Of a stretch of DNA of 64,000 bases, positions 42,501 through 50,500 are shown in pieces. The DNA lies in assembly GCF_902728265.1 (NCBI RefSeq), contig NZ_CACVBR010000019.1:1-64000 (forward strand), in the 5' to 3' direction. Made by a program: the position numbers and the translations under genes. This stretch comes from Chryseobacterium potabilaquae. GTDB lineage: Bacteria > Bacteroidota > Bacteroidia > Flavobacteriales > Weeksellaceae. How positions within the stretch are numbered: the stretch's first letter is position 1; every line of letters begins with the position of its first letter. Below the pieces are notes generated by a model. The model saw only the letters and a list, made by a program, of their open reading frames with translations, was not told the origin of the DNA and searched no databases.

Positions 42501-43221
42501 CATGAGTACCTGTGCTGATGACAGGATGGTGAAGGGCAACAATAATTCTTTTGTCTTGGTTTTTATTGATGAGGTCTTTAAACTCCGTAAAAAAGTCTTC
42601 CCGCGTTTTGATCGTACAATTTTTATTAATACCCGGAAATTGATTCCAATTGATCAAAGCCCATTCGGAATCAATAACAATCAGTTTAATGTCTTTTGTT
42701 AAATTAATATCATCAATAGGGCAGGAGCCTTTAGGTAAAAAAGCTTTTTTGTCATTGAAATAATTTTTTACAAAATCTTCTTGTGCTTTTAATCCCTCTA
42801 GTCCATGATACCAATCATGGTTTCCGGGAATAATTAACGTTTTTCCTTTAAAATTTTGAGTGATTATAAGTTGATTTTCTAGTTTCTTTTTTGCTAACGG
42901 GTATTCTTCATCAGTATCTTTGGGCATTCCTAAAGGATAGATATTATCTCCTAGAAAAATTAGCATGGAATTCGAGTCAGCAGAATCCAGCTTATTTTTT
43001 AGAAATTTCAATGTATGCTGAGCTTGAATTTCATCCGCATTACCTGCATCACCAACTAAGAAAATTTTAAATTTATTTTCTGATTTTATATCATTAACTT
43101 CATATAAGTTTTTTCCTTTTTTTACGTTATATGTTGCACAGGAATATAGCAGAACTGCAGATAGTATTATTCTGAAAGGAACAGATTTTTTTTTAAAAGA
43201 AGTTTTCAAGGATAAATTCAT
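39511..43221 (-). CDS. Three-part lipoprotein: metallophosphoesterase, kinase-like region and outer-membrane beta-barrel
   Basis: The 1236-residue protein starts with a lipoprotein-like signal (SAVLLYSCATY). Residues about 50-370 are a calcineurin-type phosphoesterase with every motif: GDAGN (Asp58), GDNIYP (Asp92, Asn93), GNHDW (133-137), LHHP (His231, His232) and GHDH (307-310). Residues about 440-750 contain FIGDWDRH (611-618) and, 20 residues later, ARDRDQAF (639-646). In Fam20- and CotH-type kinase folds a DRH motif is followed by a metal-binding DNG or DFD motif in just this way. From about 850 to the end the chain is amphipathic strands ending in Phe (SAGVGMTF), like a BamA/Omp85-type barrel. 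Proteins with the phosphatase and barrel are known in relatives as metallophosphoesterases; the kinase-like part is my reading. Single gene, possibly without a strong promoter match. Confidence 0.75.
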   Translation of the reverse strand: MNLSLKTSFKKKSVPFRIILSAVLLYSCATYNVKKGKNLYEVNDIKSENKFKIFLVGDAGNADEIQAQHTLKFLKNKLDSADSNSMLIFLGDNIYPLGMPKDTDEEYPLAKKKLENQLIITQNFKGKTLIIPGNHDWYHGLEGLKAQEDFVKNYFNDKKAFLPKGSCPIDDINLTKDIKLIVIDSEWALINWNQFPGINKNCTIKTREDFFTEFKDLINKNQDKRIIVALHHPVISTGTHAGYNSVKSHLYPLKSKFPAPGFASALNILRSSSGASIEDINNQHYADLAKRLKSIVQDKENIIFVSGHDHNLQYHEDRNIKQIISGAGSKTDPSTIAEHTDFSYGGSGFAILNMRKDESTDVEFFSTKNNQFKRLSHIQVIEKPKEFINPYPNSFPKTFSSTIYPKKLTEKGKFYKWLWGEHYRYYYGIPIEAPTANLSELDGGYIPFREGGGNQSNSLRLKAQDGQEFVMRGVKKSAVRFLNNMAFKKSTFGDELKNTFPEKFLLDFYTTNHPFTSFSVGNLADKIHIFHSNPRLFYIPKQSALGEYNDKYGNEMYMIEERFSSDSKTLKALDNAQDILSTDDILKNFTKNYKYSIDKESYIRARIFDMFIGDWDRHSDQWKWAEYHQGDKIIYKPIARDRDQAFSKYDGAAFKIIMNIPAIRHMKTFKDDIKNVKWVNMEPYPLDLVFLKGSEEKDWIEQAKFIQEHISDQDIENAFKNLPKEVQDETLADIKRKLKSRRLKLQDYATRYYDVLQEKVPLAGTTNPDQFTITKTGNSVNVKQYKLGKNKENPELVFEKTYYDTKTKELWIYGLEDDDLYEVLGDGKPKINIRLIGGYDHDVYNVKNGSKVKIYDFKSQKNTYNAPSATKNISDDYNINTYNYKHPKYNYFAGYPNIDYNPDDGLILGFLANYTVNNFIRDPYSQKHSLKGNFYSATAGFNLIYKGIFKKAIWGLDFNIDAAYTTPRFSENFFGLSNESQYYKEGTQRRYNRARISKFSFAPSISKKSWMNLQHQFQLSFEKNKVQRKDNRFVDISPDVRPEVFTNQQFAGANYTFSYKNLDNVAFPTLGMEFMVNADWKANLSNFNKNFLTLSGALTIDHRLDKRGNFVLANSSNAMWISNTNFEFYQAASIGGNNGMRAFRNERFSGRSYFTNNSEIRWDFGRVRNNIVPANMGILLGYDVGRVWNNNENSRKWHQSVGVGFWMSIVEMFSARLNYFQGTDGGRISAGVGMTF

Positions 43222-43246
43222 AAATTTACATTACAAAAATTCAGGA

Positions 43247-44404
43247 ATGAGTATTTTACACAAAGCTAAAAATTATGTTGAAATCTTATTCAAAGATAAG
43301 TTATCTTCGGTATACTTTTATCATAATTTTATACATACTACTTATACAGTAAATAAAGCTGAAGAGATTATGGCATATACTCCTGTGTCGCAAGTGGATC
43401 AGGAAAAAGTCTTGTTGGCTTTATGGTTTCATGATATAGGGTATATTGAATGTGCTCAAAATCATGAGGAAAAAGGGGTAGAGCTCGTGAAAGTATTTCT
43501 TCAAAATGAAAAATATGATGAAGAGTATATTAATGATGTTGCGCAACTCATTTTAGCCACAAAGATTACTTACGAGCCACGAAATCTGCTGGAAAAAATA
43601 GTGAAAGACGCAGATTGTAGCCATTTTGCAAGCCATGATTATACTACCATTTCTGATGCATTGAGAAGAGAATGGGAACTTACTAATGTTAAATGTTTTT
43701 CTAATGAAGAATGGAATGAGGGAAATCTGGATATACTAAAAAATAAGCATCATTATTATACAGATTATGCGATAGAAAATTGGGACCCTTTAAAGAAAAA
43801 GAACATTAATAAGATTGAAAAGAAACTAGAAAAAGAAGAGGATAAAAAAGAAAAATCTGAAAATAAAAAAGAGAGGCCGGATAGGAGCGTAGATACTCTT
43901 TTCAGAGTAACGTTGAATAATCATACAAGGCTAAGTGATATCGCAGATAGTAAAGCAAATATTTTACTTTCTGTAAATGCTATTATTATTTCGGTTTGTC
44001 TTTCTGTTTTGGTACCAAAATTAGATACACCCAAAAATTCACATTTAATTATTCCAAGTTTTATTTTATTACTTTCTAGTGTTTTAACGATAATCTTTGC
44101 TATTTTGTCCACCAAACCCAATGTGACTAAAAATAAATTCAGTATTCAAGATGTTGCGGATAGAAAAGTAAATCTTTTATTTTTCGGTAATTTTAATAGA
44201 ATGCTGTTTGAGGATTTTCACAATGCTATGAATGCTATGATTAAAGATAGAGATTATATTTATGACTCCATGGTTAAAGATTTGTATTATTTGGGAAAGG
44301 TTTTAGATAGGAAATATAGATTATTATCAGTTACGTATAAGATTTTTATGGCGGGGATAATCATATCTGTTTTATCATTTGGATATGCATTCCTGACGCT
44401 GTAA
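43247..44404 (+). CDS. HD phosphohydrolase fused to a Pycsar-type transmembrane effector domain
   Basis: Residues about 1-180 are an HD domain with metal ligands His26 or His30, His62-Asp63 (LWFHDIGY), NHEEKG and Asp121 or Asp123 in KDADCSHF. A charged Lys/Glu-rich linker (184-212) follows. The C-terminal part (216-385) begins TLFRVTLNNHTRLSDIADSKANILL and has two close transmembrane helices (about 238-256 and 267-288), a cytoplasmic loop and a last helix near 362-382. That is the pattern of the Pycsar effector TM domain (formerly DUF5706). In Pycsar defence a pyrimidine cyclase makes cCMP or cUMP, which triggers such effectors to break the membrane. No cyclase is seen in the window. The HD part may hydrolyse the signal or replace the sensor; this is inferred. 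Confidence 0.78.
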   Translation: MSILHKAKNYVEILFKDKLSSVYFYHNFIHTTYTVNKAEEIMAYTPVSQVDQEKVLLALWFHDIGYIECAQNHEEKGVELVKVFLQNEKYDEEYINDVAQLILATKITYEPRNLLEKIVKDADCSHFASHDYTTISDALRREWELTNVKCFSNEEWNEGNLDILKNKHHYYTDYAIENWDPLKKKNINKIEKKLEKEEDKKEKSENKKERPDRSVDTLFRVTLNNHTRLSDIADSKANILLSVNAIIISVCLSVLVPKLDTPKNSHLIIPSFILLLSSVLTIIFAILSTKPNVTKNKFSIQDVADRKVNLLFFGNFNRMLFEDFHNAMNAMIKDRDYIYDSMVKDLYYLGKVLDRKYRLLSVTYKIFMAGIIISVLSFGYAFLTL

Positions 44405-44475
44405 ATCTTAAAATGAAATAAATAAACTGAAAATAATTTTGTTTGAGAGTATTGAACTTTACAATATATATAGTT

Positions 44476-46779
44476 CTAAACTAAAGAAACTCTTAATGCT
44501 AATAGCCCGGTAATTCCTTGCAAATCTTCGACTTTTAAAAACTCAATATCATGTTGGAGAATGTTTTTTTTCTGTAGCTTATTAATGTATTCTAAATATT
44601 CTTTTTGGTTTTCCATTCCGAAATATACGATGGTAATTTTTCCCGGACAGGTAATTCTTTCGGTAGAATCTTTTATATGGGCTTTATCTAAACGTTTTTT
44701 TATAATTTCATAATAAGAATTATAGGCGCCGTCTACATCAAAACGTTTTTCGTCCATTCGGAAACGAATATCTACTTTTTCATTATATACGAAAATGAGG
44801 GAAGCAATGTCCAATGAAGAAATAGGTAAATCTTTTTTAAAGTTACGGAATTCAATCTCCATTTTACAGATTGCCTTCAGTTGCCAGTATCTTAGTCTGT
44901 GAACATCCTTGGATGTATAGTGGAGCTCTGGAGAAATACTAGATCCAATAAATAAATTATGTTCAATCCCGTCTGATTTAAATCTTTCATAATAATGAGG
45001 AAAAATTTGTTGTGCCTTGATTTGATTTTCATCGAGTACATCAGCAAGCTTTCTATTGACTAACGTTATGGAGTCATCAAGATTCTTTCTATTAGCATAG
45101 AATAAATCATTTTGAGGGAAGATGAGTGAAAAATAATCTTTAATCTTTGTTTTTACTTCTCTTGTTGTTTTTACTTCCAATTTCCCTTGTAAATAGGGGT
45201 GAACTTCTTCTCGGAGGAATCTTTGAAGTCGTTGTTCTGTATCTGCTTTGATTTCATTGTTGAGTTCATTCTCAAAAATATCCAATGCTAATATATACTT
45301 TTCTGAATCGGAATTAATAGACGAAAATATATCATGGAGGGAGTCTAGTTGTTGGTTTAGATCTTCTCGCATTAAAATAAAACGTTTTTCAGATGAAGAA
45401 CGAATATCGGAAAAACCGAAAAGAGGAGTTAGGTTTTTAAATGAAATTTGTTTTAGAGTGTACATTTTTTTTGCTAAAAATGCGTTAAAATATTTTTCTG
45501 CTTCATTTCGGAATTTCCAAACTACACTCTCATGAATGGTTGTGTACTCTCGCTGGATAATGGCTTCAATCTGATTATTTCTTTCAAAATTAAATCGATT
45601 GAGAGAGAATAGAATCATATCGATGAAAAATTCCATTTTTTTTAATTTCAAACCATTAAAGCTATTGACAATAGGTGATGTAAATTCCATAATGGCCAAC
45701 AATTCATTGTCCTTTGTGATGGGAATAAGCATAAAACTATTGATATTGTTATCTTTTAAGATATTGAATGAAGAAAGTTTTTTAACGTCTTGATCCAAAT
45801 GATCCACATTGGATATGACAATAGGTTTAGAATTATAATTAAGGTTATTGAATGCTATTTTCTGAATTTCATCATCAGTAGTATTGATCCAAAAGTCTAA
45901 AATATAATGGGTGAAAACATTATTATAAATAGGAAGCTTTTCTAGCTTTTTATCTCTGCTATTAAAAAGCATCAAGCCAAAATTAAGTTCTGAAACATCA
46001 AAATATGACTTAAATATTTCATTTAAATTTTCATCAGGATGTAAGTTCGTCGGATCTATTTGAATCATACTCGATTTAAGATCTGATAATGCCACCTCAG
46101 AAGTACAATCGACTAAAGAAATGATAGTGAAACCTTGTAGTATCCAAGATTGTGAGGGAAAGTATTTTTTCCACAGTGTAAAATCATCAAGATTTTCTAG
46201 AAGCATTTCTAGTATATCTTCTGAGGGAATTTTTGCTTTTTCTGTAGGGAATATTTCTGTGAAATCTGAGTTTACAGTAATTTTATAATGCTTCATGATT
46301 CCCTGTTTATTGGGAATATCATAATAAAAAGGAAGCGATGCTTTAATATCTTTTTTGAAATAGCTTTGTAATATAAGACAGCAACAAAATACATAGAACT
46401 CGTTATCGTCAATATTTCTAAGTTCTATTTCAAAATCTTGTCCCGCATCTTTTAGAATATTTTTAAACCTCTCCGTATAGTTGAATGTAATGTTGGAAAG
46501 AGGAATACTTGCGGCTTTAATTTCATTATGCGTTAAGCCTGTTGGAAAGAGATCTGCGAGTAATAATTTGATAAGATCTTCATTTTTTTCTAACAGGGAA
46601 ACATCCTGAAATCCATCTTTTAGTTCCTGAAAGTTTTTAATTCTATCAATAAGAGATTGGGCATAATTAGCACGATATTCCAACCTATCATTATAACGAA
46701 TATGCTCAAGAACATCCAAATATTTTTTGAATGATATATAAACCTGAAATGGGGCATCTTTTTTGTAAAGATCTGCCAT
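44476..46779 (-). CDS. Large GAF-like domain protein of unknown function
   Basis: This 767-residue cytoplasmic protein has no signal peptide or membrane segment. A GAF-like alpha/beta core is visible at about 265-400 (LNFGLMLFN, NSFMLIPITKDNELLAIMEFTSP). Both flanks are long and mostly helical (YLDVLEHIRYNDRLEYRANYAQSLIDRI; FENELNNEIKADTEQRLQRFL). I recognise it only as the type annotated GAF domain-containing in Chryseobacterium. The lack of an output domain such as kinase or GGDEF is notable. It converges on the HD-Pycsar gene, so the two share no promoter. Function unknown. Confidence 0.65.
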   Translation of the reverse strand: MADLYKKDAPFQVYISFKKYLDVLEHIRYNDRLEYRANYAQSLIDRIKNFQELKDGFQDVSLLEKNEDLIKLLLADLFPTGLTHNEIKAASIPLSNITFNYTERFKNILKDAGQDFEIELRNIDDNEFYVFCCCLILQSYFKKDIKASLPFYYDIPNKQGIMKHYKITVNSDFTEIFPTEKAKIPSEDILEMLLENLDDFTLWKKYFPSQSWILQGFTIISLVDCTSEVALSDLKSSMIQIDPTNLHPDENLNEIFKSYFDVSELNFGLMLFNSRDKKLEKLPIYNNVFTHYILDFWINTTDDEIQKIAFNNLNYNSKPIVISNVDHLDQDVKKLSSFNILKDNNINSFMLIPITKDNELLAIMEFTSPIVNSFNGLKLKKMEFFIDMILFSLNRFNFERNNQIEAIIQREYTTIHESVVWKFRNEAEKYFNAFLAKKMYTLKQISFKNLTPLFGFSDIRSSSEKRFILMREDLNQQLDSLHDIFSSINSDSEKYILALDIFENELNNEIKADTEQRLQRFLREEVHPYLQGKLEVKTTREVKTKIKDYFSLIFPQNDLFYANRKNLDDSITLVNRKLADVLDENQIKAQQIFPHYYERFKSDGIEHNLFIGSSISPELHYTSKDVHRLRYWQLKAICKMEIEFRNFKKDLPISSLDIASLIFVYNEKVDIRFRMDEKRFDVDGAYNSYYEIIKKRLDKAHIKDSTERITCPGKITIVYFGMENQKEYLEYINKLQKKNILQHDIEFLKVEDLQGITGLLALRVSLV

Positions 46780-47171
46780 TGTTACAATTTCGGGCTAAGT
46801 TATGAAAAAAACATAAGTTATGAAATGATAGTCGTAACCTTAGCTCAAGCTATATACTTAGCTTATCTTAATAAAATTAGAATTATTGTTTTGTAAAGAG
46901 GATGTAAAAACTGGCTTTAATCTATTCTTATGATTAATAATTTAAATACTATGTTTCTCATTATAGAAGGAAATGTAAAAGAAAAAATAATGTTCATTAA
47001 TGCGTGTTTTTAGAATAAATTAAAACACTTAGTTGTGATAATTGTATTATTTTTATTATTTTTATCAATATTATTTATATTATTAATTTAAAATTTCCTT
47101 TATCGATAAGGTAATTTTTATTTACAAAATATTATAATGTGTGATATAAACATTTTAAAACCTATTTACGT
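46780..47171. other. 392-bp AT-rich non-coding region with a palindrome
   Basis: No gene or clear terminator is seen. From about 47040 to 47095 there is an extreme A/T tract with repeated TATTATTTTTAT words. TTATCGATAA at 47100-47109 is a perfect 10-bp palindrome inside the larger CCTTTATCGATAAGG, about 60 bases before the lipoprotein start. No TAnnTTTG was found in front of the downstream gene, so this may be where an unusual promoter or regulator site lies. Confidence 0.45.
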
Positions 47172-48845
47172 ATGAGAAAATTAGTATCTTATTTAGCAGC
47201 ATTTTCTGTTTTAACGGTCGTTTCCTGTAGAAGTGATAATGATAGCGAGGTGCCAAACGAACAAGATAAAGGCATTATCCTTAATTCTGATGCTAAAGCA
47301 TTGAGTATGCGAATTAGCTACAACAATTCCGGAGTTTTAGATATGATACCTGGTTCTACCGTTAAAGATACAAATGCAGGTGATTTTCCCCTTGTATTAG
47401 TGGCAGAGGTAGCGCCCCCTGTCTATAATGGAAAAACACTTCGTGCTACTCATGTGGCACTGGAAGGAAATTATGCTTATGTTTCCTATAATACAGAAGG
47501 AGAAACTTATTTAGGAGCAGTTGAGGTTTTAGATGTTACTAATCCTAATGCACCGCAACTTGTAATGCAAGCGATACTTCCAAATACTGATGTAAGCTCT
47601 GTACGTTATGACAGCGGAAAATTATATATTGCAGGAGCACATAATGTGGATGATTCTGGTGCTCCCACTCCTGCTTTTGTAGGAAGCATGACACTGAGTG
47701 GAGGAATGTTGAGTAATTCATTACAAGAGACTGTTTTAACGGGTAAAGTAGGAACAGATGTTACTTCAAGCAGTTCTAAATATTATGCGGTTACAGGAGC
47801 AACTGGGGTATTGGCTCAGTTGAATAAAACCAGTCAACAAGTTGAAATGTCTATTCCTATCAATGATTTGAGAGCTTTAGGATATAATAACAATAAAATT
47901 GTAGTTCTAAGTGGAACAGAGGGAGTAAAAATATATGATGCTAATGGGCTTAGCCTACTAACTTCTTTTGCTACATCAACTGATGTTGCAGAAGCAAAAA
48001 GAACCCTTGACTTTCTTGACACTAAATTATTAGTATCTGAAGGATATGCTGGAGTAGGTGTTTACAATTTATCTACAGGGGCAAAACTTCAAACCCTTGC
48101 AGTACCTACATCTGTTCCTGGTGTGGATCCTTCTGATATTGTAAGTAATGCCGTATCTGTAAACAGTAATCGTGTATTTGTAGCTAACGGTGGAGCGGGA
48201 ATATATGTTTATGCGCCTACCAATAATACACTTACACTTTTGGGTTCGTTGGACTTAACTGGATCTTCCAATTATGTACTTAGTAAAGGAGAATATATTT
48301 TTGTAGCTACGGGTGCCGGAGGATTGAAAATCATTAAAACAGTGGCTCCTCAAAGCGGAGCGATAGATTGTTCCGGTTATCCTGTTTATAATGGAAGCGA
48401 ATGGCTGAATGTAAACTCAGGACAAACTTTAGCGTATTCAGGAACAAAAAGTCTTCAGGGGATAAATGTTAATCAAACACTTACTTGGTGTGGTGCTCTT
48501 ACTGCTTCACAAGGAGTGAATATAAATAGTAACGCTACATTTAATATGTATGGACAATTCTTTCAAGGTAGCCAAAGTAATCCTTGGAATTCTTTGAATA
48601 TCAATAGTGGTTCCCTATTAAATCTTAAAGGAAACCTTACTACTTATGGACATATGACATTGAATAGTAATGCCAATTGGAAAATAGAAGGGAATGTAAC
48701 AATTCTTGGAAACCTAACCATAAATCAGGGTTCTAAAATCGAATTTGTAGGAACTACTTCAACCATTACAATTAATGGAACTGTAACCAAAAATGGAACT
48801 TCTACAATTACGGGTACTTATACAGATGTTAATCATAAACTTTAG
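47172..48845 (+). CDS. Surface lipoprotein, LVIVD-type propeller followed by beta-helix-like region
   Basis: The signal ends in LTVVSC, so lipidation at Cys19 is expected. Residues about 60-395 are propeller-like repeats (VEVLDVTNPNAPQ, GVKIYDANG, GVGVYNLSTG, GGLKIIKT). From about 400 to 557 short Asn/Gly-rich strands follow (NSGQTLAYSG, GVNINSNATFNMYG, GNLTINQGS) as in a beta-helix. It shares words with the lipoprotein at 9565 (YAVTGATG versus WAVTGATG; LDVTNPNAP versus VSDNANPS), but the two regions are in the opposite order. At 557 residues it is shorter. It is a lone gene with a terminator. Ligand unknown; carbohydrate or protein binding at the surface is possible. Confidence 0.7.
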   Translation: MRKLVSYLAAFSVLTVVSCRSDNDSEVPNEQDKGIILNSDAKALSMRISYNNSGVLDMIPGSTVKDTNAGDFPLVLVAEVAPPVYNGKTLRATHVALEGNYAYVSYNTEGETYLGAVEVLDVTNPNAPQLVMQAILPNTDVSSVRYDSGKLYIAGAHNVDDSGAPTPAFVGSMTLSGGMLSNSLQETVLTGKVGTDVTSSSSKYYAVTGATGVLAQLNKTSQQVEMSIPINDLRALGYNNNKIVVLSGTEGVKIYDANGLSLLTSFATSTDVAEAKRTLDFLDTKLLVSEGYAGVGVYNLSTGAKLQTLAVPTSVPGVDPSDIVSNAVSVNSNRVFVANGGAGIYVYAPTNNTLTLLGSLDLTGSSNYVLSKGEYIFVATGAGGLKIIKTVAPQSGAIDCSGYPVYNGSEWLNVNSGQTLAYSGTKSLQGINVNQTLTWCGALTASQGVNINSNATFNMYGQFFQGSQSNPWNSLNINSGSLLNLKGNLTTYGHMTLNSNANWKIEGNVTILGNLTINQGSKIEFVGTTSTITINGTVTKNGTSTITGTYTDVNHKL

Positions 48846-48885
48846 TATCCTATAGATTCCAAAGAATTAACAAATAAATAAAGTT

Positions 48886-48920
48886 AATAGTGCAGATATG
48901 ATTATTTGCACTATTTTTTT
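48886..48920 (+). terminator. Terminator after the surface lipoprotein gene
   Basis: A 9-bp perfect stem AATAGTGCA / TGCACTATT (48886-48894 and 48907-48915) with 12-base loop is followed by eight or nine T residues. Confidence 0.85.
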
Positions 48921-49049
48921 TGATATAATACTTATTAGATATACCACGTCATCTTCTGAAATAAGATATGGATTTTAACCTGTCGTTTCCAAAGTTTACC
49001 TTTGATCTACTACGTAAAGGGTGTGTTCAGAAATGATAAAATAACGGAT

Positions 49050-49080
49050 AAAAGAAAAGCACAACAAAATGCTGTGCTTT
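49050..49080 (-). terminator. Terminator of the nuo operon
   Basis: An 8-bp perfect stem AAAGCACA / TGTGCTTT (49056-49063 and 49073-49080) lies 24 bases after the nuoN stop on the minus strand. The A-rich plus strand before it gives a U-rich tail. Confidence 0.75.
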
Positions 49081-49104
49081 GTATATTATTATTGTATAAA
49101 CGTT

Positions 49105-50484
49105 TTATAACGTAGATAATTTTGCAAATAAATCAGGAAAAACTCCTAAAATAATAATTGTTGCAATAATAAATAGGGCAACCATATTAAAGGTAAGAGT
49201 AACTTTTTCTGAAGACTTGAATGAACTCTCTTTAAAGAAAAACATAGCAATAATGAGTCTTAAATAATATGCAATGGAAATAGCAGAACCTAAAACTGCT
49301 ATTAAAACCAAGAAAGCAGCTCCATTCATTGCTTGAGAAAATAAAGCAAATTTACCCATGAAACCTGCTGTTAAAGGAACCCCAGCCATAGAAAGGAGAG
49401 AAATTGCAGCAGCTGTAGCGAGTATAGGCTCGGTTTTTGCCAATCCTTTAAATGCCGCAAATGAAGTTTCTCTTTTTAACTTTTCTACCCAGATTAAGCA
49501 CATAAAAACACCTATAGTGGATAAAGAGTAAGCAAATAAATAAAATGCTAAATTATAAGTAGAAAGACTTGTTACTCCAAAGAATACCAATCCTATATAT
49601 CCTGCATGAGATACGGAAGAGTAAGCCAACATTCTTTTTACATTGGTTTGGGCAAGCCCCATAACATTGGCAAGAAGCAATGTTATAATTAAAAATACGC
49701 CTAATACATTAATCCATTCATGAGTAACTCCTGCAAACCCTATTGTCATTAATCTGAATAACGCAAAAAAGCCCGATATTTTTACCACACTAGCCATAAA
49801 AGCTGTTATTAATGATGGAGAACCATAATAAACATCAGGACTCCACATATGAAAAGGAGCTAAAGCTACTTTAAATGCTAAGGCACAAAGAATAAGTAAA
49901 ACTCCTAGTATAAACATTACATTAGTAGAGTTTGCGATTCCAAAATCATGTATTTTATATAAATCGAAACTTCCAACACTGCCATAAATAAATGCGATAC
50001 CGAAGAGTAAAAAACCTGTCGCAAATGCACCCATTAAAAAATATTTTATTGAAGCTTCATTGGATCTTAAATCTGTTTTATTAGCTCCTGCCATTACATA
50101 TAAAGGAATGGAAAGAATTTCAACACCTAAGAATAATGTAACCATATTTTGGAATCCGAAAAGTGTAATTCCTCCACAAAGAGCAAATAGCATTAATGCA
50201 TATAACTCAGATTGATGGCTTCGGTGATTACTGAAAGCAAAGCCCCCTAACAAGAATAATAATATGGTTGTTAGGATTGATATTTTAGTAAATAATGCAG
50301 TATTTGCACTGTAGTCATACATATGTCTGTACTGTTCAAAGAATGTACATTCTGGCATGAAACTTACATATAATGCAATGATTAATCCCAAAATCCCAAT
50401 GTATCTTGCGAATTTTCCATGTTCAAAAACTCCTGAAAATAACGCAATAACTGCCGTTAGGAAAACAATAATTAAAACACTCAT
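49105..50484 (-). CDS. nuoN: NADH-quinone oxidoreductase subunit N
   Basis: This antiporter-like membrane subunit of complex I helps pump protons. The 459-residue protein has about 14 helices, with the conserved segments ALMLFALCGGITLFG, SNEASIKYFLMGAFATGFLLFG (about 140-161) and YSSVSHAGYIGLVFFG (about 290-305). These hold the conserved Lys and Glu residues of the family. It is the last gene of the nuo operon, 16 bases after nuoM, and is followed by the operon terminator. Confidence 0.95.
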   Translation of the reverse strand: MSVLIIVFLTAVIALFSGVFEHGKFARYIGILGLIIALYVSFMPECTFFEQYRHMYDYSANTALFTKISILTTILLFLLGGFAFSNHRSHQSELYALMLFALCGGITLFGFQNMVTLFLGVEILSIPLYVMAGANKTDLRSNEASIKYFLMGAFATGFLLFGIAFIYGSVGSFDLYKIHDFGIANSTNVMFILGVLLILCALAFKVALAPFHMWSPDVYYGSPSLITAFMASVVKISGFFALFRLMTIGFAGVTHEWINVLGVFLIITLLLANVMGLAQTNVKRMLAYSSVSHAGYIGLVFFGVTSLSTYNLAFYLFAYSLSTIGVFMCLIWVEKLKRETSFAAFKGLAKTEPILATAAAISLLSMAGVPLTAGFMGKFALFSQAMNGAAFLVLIAVLGSAISIAYYLRLIIAMFFFKESSFKSSEKVTLTFNMVALFIIATIIILGVFPDLFAKLSTL

Positions 50485-50500
50485 TTCTTAAAATATCAAA

